Below, piece by piece: positions 56,710 through 64,000 of a DNA stretch of 64,000 nucleotides (position 1 is its first letter; the number at the start of each line of letters is the position of its first letter). Source of the DNA: Actinotalea soli (lineage in GTDB: Bacteria; Actinomycetota; Actinomycetes; Actinomycetales; Cellulomonadaceae). A program made the position numbers and the translations under genes. The notes under the pieces were generated by a model. That model searched no databases and was not told the DNA's origin. It was given only the letters and a program-made list of their open reading frames with translations. The stretch is from NCBI RefSeq assembly GCF_017565425.1, contig NZ_JAGEMK010000009.1, positions 1-64,000 of the forward strand. The letters are read 5' to 3'.

Positions 56710-58032
56710 TCAGAGCCTGAGGGCCTCCACGAGCGTCGGCCCCTGCCCGTCGCCGAGCCGCCAGGAGCGCCAGCCGTCGACCACGCTCTCGGCCCCGCTC
56801 GCCGCGGTCGCTGCTGCATCGGGGTCGGCGTGCAGGCTGCCGTCGACGAGCTCGAGCAGGCCGTCGGGGCGCAGCAGGGCCTCGTAGCGCACCCCGCGCC
56901 GTAGGCGGATCCACACCAGGGCCATAGGTTCACCGATCCGCGCCGCGAGCGCCGCGAGCTCGGGGTCGGCCTGCAGGGGCGGCGGCTCGATGCCGGTGAA
57001 GGCGTAGGGCAGGTCGGCCGCGGGACGGGGAGCCGAGGCGGGCTCGGTCGGCGGGACCGGAGCGCGCTCGGGTGCCGGTGCGGAGTAGCGCTCGGGCGCG
57101 CGGGCGGAGACGCGTTCGCGCACCGGGGCGGGCTCCGCCGGGGGCGCCGCGGGGGCCGGGGCCGGCTCAGGGGCGGGGGCGGGGGCGGGCGGACGGACCG
57201 CGGCGCGCACCGCGAAGGGCGGCGCGACGACGGTAGGCACCCGGGGCTGCAGGGCGGCGGTCCCCCGCGAGGGGGTCGAGGTGTCCCACGAGCGGGAGGT
57301 CGAGTCCCACACGGGGGTGTCGGCTCGGCCGCGGGCCTGCTCGGGGTCGGGGGTCGGCACCCGGGGCACCGGCCAGGTGCGGGGGGCCGAGGCGCTCGGC
57401 ACCCCCACCCGTTCGTCGTCGCGGACCACGTGCAGGGCGGTGGGCTCCATGGCTCGCCGCGGCGGCGGGGTGCGCACCACGGGCGAGACGTCCACGATGC
57501 GGCGGCCGTCAGCCCCCTCGATCACCCCGACCTGGAGCACCTCGACCTGCCAGCCGGGCTGCAGCAGGAACTCGAGGGCGTCCTCGGCGCCGTGGTCGAC
57601 CTCGGAGCAGACCAGCAGCAGGCGGCTGCCGCTGCGCACCGACGGGGACAGCAGGCTCGTGACCGGCACGGTCTCGCGGAAGGAGGCGAGGTGGGCGGCG
57701 AAGCGGTCCGGGCCGCCGCGGTAGGCCTGGGCGAGGTCCTGGGTGCTCAGGCGGGCCGCGCGACCCGCGTAGCGCAGGGCGCGGATGCACGCCGCCTCGT
57801 CGAGCACCGCGACGACCTCGACGACCACGGGCTGGCCCGCGGCGTCGACCGCGAGCAGGTGCGGCTCGTCGCGGCCGGCACGGCGGGCCCGCAGGGGGAG
57901 CAGCTGCTCACCGAGCAGCGAGTCGAGGTGGTCGGCGACGACGCTCGAGGTCTCGGTGCCGAAGGAGGTGCGCGCAGGCTGGAGCGGCTGGACCGGTGTG
58001 GACCGGCCTCCCTCGACCTCGAACATCGGCAT
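56710..58032 (-). CDS. RAMA (modified-DNA reader) domain protein with nuclease-fold-like N-terminus
   Basis: 440 residues. The N-terminal ~190 residues resemble a DUF91/NucS-like PD-(D/E)XK fold: PHLLAVDAAGQPVVVEVVAVLDEAACIRALRYAGRAA around 52-88 has the acidic positions, but the catalytic Lys expected after VEV is Val/Ala, so cleavage activity is doubtful. A ~180-residue Pro/Ala/Arg-rich linker follows. The C-terminal ~65 residues (RYEALLRPDGLLELVDG, then VVDGWRSWRLGDG near the end) match the RAMA restriction-system modified-DNA reader domain. ATG 58032 has GGTGGAG upstream. No methylase or restriction partner lies nearby. Confidence 0.72.
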   Translation of the reverse strand: MPMFEVEGGRSTPVQPLQPARTSFGTETSSVVADHLDSLLGEQLLPLRARRAGRDEPHLLAVDAAGQPVVVEVVAVLDEAACIRALRYAGRAARLSTQDLAQAYRGGPDRFAAHLASFRETVPVTSLLSPSVRSGSRLLLVCSEVDHGAEDALEFLLQPGWQVEVLQVGVIEGADGRRIVDVSPVVRTPPPRRAMEPTALHVVRDDERVGVPSASAPRTWPVPRVPTPDPEQARGRADTPVWDSTSRSWDTSTPSRGTAALQPRVPTVVAPPFAVRAAVRPPAPAPAPEPAPAPAAPPAEPAPVRERVSARAPERYSAPAPERAPVPPTEPASAPRPAADLPYAFTGIEPPPLQADPELAALAARIGEPMALVWIRLRRGVRYEALLRPDGLLELVDGSLHADPDAAATAASGAESVVDGWRSWRLGDGQGPTLVEALRL

Positions 58033-58204
58033 GGTTCTCCACCGGCCTCGCACTTCGCCTGGTCCCGCCGCGGCGCACGGGACCGGCGCCGTCAACCGTG
58101 ACAGACCGACTCTAGAGGGTCGAACCGTGTGACCGAAATGCCCCGTTCGGGTGGGAAACGGACCCGCTGCTCAGAGCGCCGTGACCCCGGGCCGCCCTCA
58201 CCGG

Positions 58205-61183
58205 TCAGCCCGCGCGGGTCGCCGAGGAGATCCTCGACGCGAGGAGCTGGGCGAGGTGGGTGCCCTCCTCCCCGGCGAGCTGGTCCGCCTGGGTCCTGCA
58301 GGAGAAGCCGTCGGCCAGGAAGACCGTCCCCGGGGCGGCCTCGCGCAGCGCGGGCAGCAGGGCGCGCTCGGCGACCGCGACCGAGACGTCGTAGTGGCCC
58401 TTCTCCATGCCGAAGTTGCCGGCCAGCCCGCAGCAGCCGGCCAGGGTCGTGACGGTGGCCCCTGCGGCCTGGAGCAGGGCCCGGTCGGCGTCGTAGCCCA
58501 TGACGGAGTGCTGGTGGCAGTGCGGCTGGGCGAGCACCTCGACGTCGTCGAGCCGGGGCGGCGTCCAGCTGCCCGGGCCCAGGGGCGCGGGGGCCGTGAG
58601 CAGCTCGGCCAGGGTGCGGGTCTCCCCCGCGACCGCCACGGCACGGGGGTCGTCGGGCAGCAGGTCGAGCAGGTCCGAGCGCAGCACCGCGGTGCACGAG
58701 GGCTCGACCCCCACGATGGGGATCCCGTTGACCGCGTACGGGCCGAGCACGCTGAGGAGCTGGGTGAGCTGCTGGCGCGCCCCGGTGAGCTGTCCGGTCG
58801 AGATCCAGGTCAGGCCGCAGCAGGCCTGGCCGTCGGGGATGATCACCTCGTAGCCGGCGTCCTGCAGCACGGCGATCATCGCGCGCGGCACCTCGGGGTC
58901 GAACCCGTCGCTGAAGGAGTCGGTCCACAGCACCACACGGCGCGCAGGGTCGACCCCGCCCGAGGCGTGCGAGGCGGAGCCCGCCGTCCCCTCCCCCAGG
59001 CCCTGGGTGCCGTGCGCAGCACGACCGTCGACCGCCCCACGACGCTCGCCGTCGGCGACCTGCCGCGACCACCAGGTGCGGAAGGAGGTCGGCGCGAAGC
59101 TCGGGATGCTGCGCCGGGTGTCCATGCCTCCCAGCCCCAGCACCAGCCGTGCGACGGGACGCACCCCGAGGACCGCGTTCGCGACCCGGCCCAGGCGCAG
59201 CCGCCCGACCAGGCGGCTCCAGCGCGGCAACCAGCCCAGGGCGTAGTGGTTGAGGGGCCGCAGGCGCCCCTGGTACGTCCGGTGCAGCACCTCGGCCTTG
59301 TACTGAGCCATGTCCACGCCGGCCGGGCAGTCGCTCGAGCAGGCCTTGCAGCTCAGGCACAGGTCGAGGGCCTCGTGGACCTCGGCCGAGCGCCAGCCGT
59401 CCCCGACCAGGGTGCCGTTGGCCATCTCCTGCAGCACCCGGGCGCGGCCGCGGGTCGAGTCCTTCTCGTCGCGGGTGGCGAGGTAGGAGGGGCACATGAA
59501 GCCCCCCGAGGCTGAGCTGTCGGCCCGGCACTTGCCGACCCCGACGCAGCGGTGCACGGCCGTCGTGAAGTCCCCGCCGTCGTGGGCGAAGGAGAAGCCG
59601 CCGGCCGCGGCGAGGGGCAGGGCGTGCGGGCGGCGCAGGTCCGCGTCGATGGCCCGCGGGGCGACCAGCACCCCCGGGTTGAGGCCGTCAGCCGGGTCGA
59701 AGAGCTGCTTGACCCCGCCGAAGAGGTCGATCACCTCCCCCGAGTACATGATCGAGAGCAGCTCCGAGCGGGCCCGACCGTCGCCGTGCTCCCCGGACAG
59801 GGACCCGCCGTGCGAGGCGACCAGCTGGGCCGACTCGGTCATGAACCGCCGGAACCCCGCGACGTCCTGGGCCCGCTCGAGGGGCAGGCCGATGCGCACG
59901 TGGATGCACCCGTCCCCGAAGTGCCCGTAGGGCAGGCCGTCCACGCCGTGCTCGGCCATGAGCCGCTCGAAGTCCCGCAGGTAGGCGCCGAGGCGCTCGG
60001 GCGGCACCGCGGCGTCCTCCCACCCGGGCCAGGCCTGGGCGCCGTCGGGGGTGCGCCCGGCCAGACCCGCGCCGTCGGCCCGGATCTGCCACATGGCCGA
60101 GGCCTCGGCCCCCGGCGGGATGACCCGGGCGGCCGTGGTGCCGGCGTCGGCGGCCATCGCGCGGGCCCGCTCGAGGGCCTCCTCGCGGGTCGCACCGCCC
60201 ATCTCGACCATGAGCCACCCGGCCCCCGGGGGCAGGGCCGGGACGTGGGCCTCCCCGCGGTGCCGCCGCACGACGTCGACCAGGCGCGCGTCGAGGCCCT
60301 CGACGGCGAGGGGCTCGTGGGCGAGCAGGGCGGGGACCGCGTCGGCCGCGCTGGGCATGTCCGGGTAGCCGAGCACGACGAGCACCGCGGCGTCGGCGAT
60401 CGGGACCAGGGAGACCGTCGCGCCCAGCACCGTCACGAGGGTGCCCTCGGTGCCGACCAGCATCTTGGCGAGGTCGTGGCCCTTCTCCGGCAGCAGGTGC
60501 TCGAGGGAGTACCCCGAGACCTGGCGGCCGAAGCGGCCGAGGTCGGTGCGGATGGTCGACAGGTTCGCCGTGACCAGGGAGGACAACCCCGGGACCACGT
60601 CGAGGGCTCCCTCCCCCCGGCCTGCGGTCCAGCGCCTGCCCTGGCCGTCGACCACGTCGAGGGCAACCACGTTGTCGGCCGTGCGCCCGTAGGCCACGGC
60701 GTGCGGACCGCAGGCGTTGTTGCCGATCATGCCGCCGAGGGTGGCCCGGTTCTGGGTCGACGGGTCGGGACCGAAGCGCAGGCCGTGCGGGCGGGCCGCC
60801 GCCTGCAGCGAGCTCATCACCACCCCGGGCTCGACGACGGCGGTCCGGGCCTCCGGGTCGATCTCGCCGATCGCCGTGAGGTGCCGCGAGGTGTCAACCA
60901 CGATGCCCGGTCCGACCGCGTTGCCGGCGACCGAGGTGCCGCCCCCGCGCGCCGTCAGGGGGACCCCCGTCGCCCGGGCCACCTCGGTGACCGCGACCAG
61001 GTCGTCGACGTCCCGGGGGATCACCACGACCCGCGGGGGGACGCGGTAGTTGGAGGCGTCGGTCGAGTACTCGGCGCGGCGCCGGGAGGAGTCGTCGACC
61101 TCGCCGCGGACCGCGGCGCGCAGCAGCGCGACGAGCTCGCGCGTCTCGAGAGCCGTCCCGGGGGCTGGGGTCGTGGTCGCCAC
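58205..61183 (-). CDS. FAD-linked oxidase / Fe-S protein of the D-2-hydroxyacid dehydrogenase (YdiJ/D-lactate dehydrogenase) type
   Basis: 992 residues. FAD-binding PCMH domain about 40-260 (TARGGGTSVAGNAVGPG, LGGMIGNNACGPHAVAYG), FAD-oxidase C domain to about 530 (LPYGHFGDGCIHVRIG, GSLSGEHGDGRARSE), a ferredoxin-like 4Fe-4S segment about 575-680 (CVGVGKCRA, CLSCKACSSDCPAGVD) and two CCG-type Cys-rich motifs at the C-end (QPHCHQHSVMG, GCCGLAGNFGMEKGH). A GlcD-GlcF-like fusion oxidising a D-2-hydroxyacid such as D-lactate or 2-hydroxyglutarate at the membrane. GTG 61183 begins VATTTPAP and has CAGGAT 6 nt upstream. Confidence 0.88.
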   Translation of the reverse strand: MATTTPAPGTALETRELVALLRAAVRGEVDDSSRRRAEYSTDASNYRVPPRVVVIPRDVDDLVAVTEVARATGVPLTARGGGTSVAGNAVGPGIVVDTSRHLTAIGEIDPEARTAVVEPGVVMSSLQAAARPHGLRFGPDPSTQNRATLGGMIGNNACGPHAVAYGRTADNVVALDVVDGQGRRWTAGRGEGALDVVPGLSSLVTANLSTIRTDLGRFGRQVSGYSLEHLLPEKGHDLAKMLVGTEGTLVTVLGATVSLVPIADAAVLVVLGYPDMPSAADAVPALLAHEPLAVEGLDARLVDVVRRHRGEAHVPALPPGAGWLMVEMGGATREEALERARAMAADAGTTAARVIPPGAEASAMWQIRADGAGLAGRTPDGAQAWPGWEDAAVPPERLGAYLRDFERLMAEHGVDGLPYGHFGDGCIHVRIGLPLERAQDVAGFRRFMTESAQLVASHGGSLSGEHGDGRARSELLSIMYSGEVIDLFGGVKQLFDPADGLNPGVLVAPRAIDADLRRPHALPLAAAGGFSFAHDGGDFTTAVHRCVGVGKCRADSSASGGFMCPSYLATRDEKDSTRGRARVLQEMANGTLVGDGWRSAEVHEALDLCLSCKACSSDCPAGVDMAQYKAEVLHRTYQGRLRPLNHYALGWLPRWSRLVGRLRLGRVANAVLGVRPVARLVLGLGGMDTRRSIPSFAPTSFRTWWSRQVADGERRGAVDGRAAHGTQGLGEGTAGSASHASGGVDPARRVVLWTDSFSDGFDPEVPRAMIAVLQDAGYEVIIPDGQACCGLTWISTGQLTGARQQLTQLLSVLGPYAVNGIPIVGVEPSCTAVLRSDLLDLLPDDPRAVAVAGETRTLAELLTAPAPLGPGSWTPPRLDDVEVLAQPHCHQHSVMGYDADRALLQAAGATVTTLAGCCGLAGNFGMEKGHYDVSVAVAERALLPALREAAPGTVFLADGFSCRTQADQLAGEEGTHLAQLLASRISSATRAG

Positions 61184-61189
61184 GGGCCG

Positions 61190-61195
61190 ATCCTG
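61190..61195 (-). promoter_or_regulatory. Candidate -10 for the leaderless FAD/Fe-S oxidoreductase gene
   Basis: CAGGAT on the minus strand, 6 nt (CGGCCC) before the GTG at 61183. Confidence 0.4.
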
Positions 61196-61352
61196 CCACG
61201 CGGTCGTCCGCGGGGTCGGGGACGTCCGCGAGCGGCGCAGGACGGGGCCCGCCGGAGCAATTTCGTGCTCAGGGCCCCCGATGTGCCTCGTCCTGAGGTG
61301 CGGGCCGGCCCCGCCGGGGTGAGCCTGAGGAGACCAACCGAGGGAGAACCCC

Positions 61353-62546
<1,194 letters not shown>

Positions 62547-62578
62547 CGCCGGCCCGCTCGCACGTGCCCGGACAGCAC

Positions 62579-62611
62579 GGTGCCCCGCCGCTCCTCGCGC
62601 GACGGGGCACC
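62579..62611. terminator. Bidirectional terminator between the dehydrogenase and osmC-like genes
   Basis: GGTGCCCCG (62579-62587) pairs perfectly with CGGGGCACC (62603-62611), between two convergent genes. Confidence 0.75.
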
Positions 62612-62623
62612 GGCGGCTGAGGA

Positions 62624-63064
62624 CTACTCGACGAGGGCGGCGTCGAGCGTGATCTCGACCCCGGTCAGGGCCTTGCTGATCGGGCAGGTGGCCTTGGCGT
62701 CCTCGGCGGCCTTGACGAAGCCTGCGGCGTCGAGGCCCTCGACCTCGCCCCGCACGGTGATGAGGATCCCGGTGAGGTGGAAGCCGCCCGCCGGGTCGGG
62801 GGCGAGGGAGACGTCGGCCGAGACCTCGAGGCTCTGCGGCACCCCGCCGGCCTCGCCCACCAGCGCGGAGAGCTGCATCGCATAGCAGGAGGAGTGGGCC
62901 GCGGCGACGAGCTCCTCGGGGCTCGTGGTGCCGTCGGCGTCCTCCGCGGCGCGCTTGGGGAAGGACACGTCGAAGGTGCCGACCTTGGAGCTGGTCAGCT
63001 CGACCTGGCCACCACCCTCCGAGAGGGTGCCGTTCCAGGCGGTACGGGCGGTACGGGTAGGCAT
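62624..63064 (-). CDS. OsmC-family peroxidase-like protein
   Basis: 146 residues. The two redox Cys are in AAAHSSCYAMQLSALV near 60 and KATCPISKAL near 125; TSPEELVAAAHSSC is diagnostic of the OsmC subfamily that reduces organic hydroperoxides. ATG 63064 with GGAGG upstream. Cytoplasmic. Confidence 0.92.
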   Translation of the reverse strand: MPTRTARTAWNGTLSEGGGQVELTSSKVGTFDVSFPKRAAEDADGTTSPEELVAAAHSSCYAMQLSALVGEAGGVPQSLEVSADVSLAPDPAGGFHLTGILITVRGEVEGLDAAGFVKAAEDAKATCPISKALTGVEITLDAALVE

Positions 63065-63148
63065 GGGGACCTCCAGGTCAGGGACAGGACACCGCCGACG
63101 CTAACCCCCCACCCGCGCCGAGGCATCCCCGGTGCGACGATGACAGGC

Positions 63149-63706
63149 ATGGACCGGGTCGACGAGGCCTTCCGGGCGCACCCCCGCGCGGGGTTCCTGC
63201 CCGCCGAGCTGCACGCCCGGGCCCACGAGGACCGCCCCCTGCCGATCGGCCACGGGCAGACCAGCTCGCAGCCGAGCACCGTCGCGGCCATGCTCCGCCT
63301 GCTCGACGTCCCCCCGGGCGCCCGCGTGCTGGACGTCGGCGCCGGCTCGGGCTGGACCACGGCCCTGCTCGGCCACCTCGTCGGACCCGAAGGGACGGTG
63401 CACGGGGTCGAGCTCGAGCCCGACCTCGCGGCCTGGGGCGCGGCCAACCAGCCCGCCGGCCAGCCCTGGGCCCGCGAGCTCCGGGCGGACCCCACGGTGC
63501 TGGGTCTGCCTGCGGCGGGGCCCTACGACCGCATCCTGGTCTCGGCGGAGGCCCGTGAGCTGCCGCAGGCCCTCGTGGACCAGCTGGCTGCCGGGGGCCG
63601 GATGGTGCTGCCGGTGCGCGGCGAGATGCTCCTGGTCGAGCGCGCGCGGGACGGCGGGCTGCGCACCACGGCCCACGGCGGCTACCGCTTCGTGCCGCTG
63701 CGCTGA
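63149..63706 (+). CDS. PCMT-like SAM-dependent methyltransferase (protein-L-isoaspartate O-methyltransferase family)
   Basis: 185 residues. PIGHGQTSSQPSTVAAMLRLL near 32-52 is the PCMT N-terminal signature, followed by SAM motif I VLDVGAGSGWTTALLGHL and the post-motif RILVSAEARELPQALVDQL. Repairs isoaspartyl residues in the family. ATG 63149 has GACGAT 7 nt upstream; an in-frame ATG at 63140 would add MTG and cannot be excluded. Confidence 0.85.
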   Translation: MDRVDEAFRAHPRAGFLPAELHARAHEDRPLPIGHGQTSSQPSTVAAMLRLLDVPPGARVLDVGAGSGWTTALLGHLVGPEGTVHGVELEPDLAAWGAANQPAGQPWARELRADPTVLGLPAAGPYDRILVSAEARELPQALVDQLAAGGRMVLPVRGEMLLVERARDGGLRTTAHGGYRFVPLR

Positions 63707-63712
63707 GCCGGC

Positions 63713-63752
63713 GGGCTCAGCCCGTCTCGGGCTCAGACGGTCCCGGGCTCAG
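63713..63752. repeat. Three GGGCTCAG units with 16-bp period at the DUF368 gene end
   Basis: GGGCTCAG at 63713, 63729 and 63745. Read on the minus strand each carries CTGAGCCC; the TGA in the 63745 unit is the stop codon of the DUF368 gene. Confidence 0.8.
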
Positions 63753-64000
63753 TCCGCGTCGAGGGTGTCGGCCACGTGCTGGGCGTCGACCGGGTGCCGC
63801 CGTCGGGCGCGGGCCTCGGCGAGCAGGAGGCCCGCGACGACCGCCGTGCCGAGCAGCACCAGCCCCACCACCGGCAGGACGTCGTCCGCGGGGGCCAGCA
63901 AGCCACGGTCCTCGTCCTGCCAGGGCCACAGGGCACGCAGGGACCCGGCCATGAGGCCGGTCATGACGACGAGGGTCACCCGGTGGTGGTGCTCGAGCAG
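63749..64000 (-). CDS. DUF368 family membrane protein (partial, C-terminal end)
   Basis: The visible ~83 residues run off the right edge of the window, so the gene's start is not seen. They include LVVMTGLMAGSLRALWPWQDE, recognised as the conserved C-terminal signature of DUF368 (PopT-like undecaprenyl-phosphate translocases), one further membrane segment (DVLPVVGLVLLGTAVVAGLLL) and a charged tail. The role in lipid-carrier recycling is family knowledge. Confidence 0.75.
   Translation of the reverse strand: MLEHHHRVTLVVMTGLMAGSLRALWPWQDEDRGLLAPADDVLPVVGLVLLGTAVVAGLLLAEARARRRHPVDAQHVADTLDAD

Overview
The window is very GC-rich (third positions almost all G or C), densely packed and read on both strands, with many GTG starts and 1-4 nt stop/start overlaps. 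Actinobacterial markers (carD, regX3-senX3, mshA for mycothiol, lsr2, lpqE-like lipoprotein) place it in Actinomycetota. The xylose cluster and the panC-panD-nadB / nadC-lysS-lsr2 order suggest the Micrococcales, but I cannot fix the genus. I see no tRNA, rRNA, insertion sequence, prophage or CRISPR array; this looks like core chromosome with a few accessory inserts.

Layout. (1) 0.1-7.5 kb: a DUF4032 kinase-like gene, then the rlmB-cysS-ispDF-carD block with a divergent lpqE-like lipoprotein, the same order as around mycobacterial Rv3579c-Rv3584, interrupted by a plus-strand quinone oxidoreductase. (2) 7.5-20 kb: a phosphate hub. A complete pstSCAB operon on + faces a second complete pstSCAB operon on -, with an ArsO-like flavin monooxygenase between their 3' ends; regX3-senX3 and phoU follow. 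Three sites with 11-nt-spaced GTTCACC-type repeats (PHO boxes) precede pstS, the second pstS and phoU. (3) 20-27.4 kb: gpmA, mshA, a lactonase-fold protein, and a ROK repressor divergent from xylA-xylB. (4) 27.4-33.3 kb: lsr2, a small membrane protein, lysS and nadC on -, then a + strand persulfide module (cstR-like regulator, CoA-disulfide reductase/rhodanese fusion, rhodanese) lying between nadC and nadB. (5) 33.3-49.2 kb: a long minus-strand run: dacB, a DUF2342 metalloprotease, tilS, hpt, ftsH, folE-folP-folBK, DUF3180, two PH-domain membrane proteins, DUF2520, panC-panD-nadB. (6) 49.4-64 kb: ppa, a NlpC/P60 hydrolase, metY-metX behind a 7-codon Cys/Met leader peptide, two medium-chain dehydrogenases, an alpha/beta hydrolase, a modified-DNA reader (RAMA) protein, a large FAD/Fe-S oxidoreductase, OsmC, a PCMT-like methyltransferase and the C-terminal end of a DUF368 protein.

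Most noteworthy: the MTCRMCR leader peptide ahead of metYX; the CstR-type (no Cu-ligand His) persulfide module inserted between nadB and nadC; the two convergent pst operons with near-identical inverted pstB segments around an ArsO-like gene; a recurring TANNNT-N6-start pattern pointing to many leaderless transcripts; short duplications that span stop codons at four genes; and a pure G/C palindrome between xylA and xylB. All functional statements are read from sequence motifs and gene order; no database search was run.
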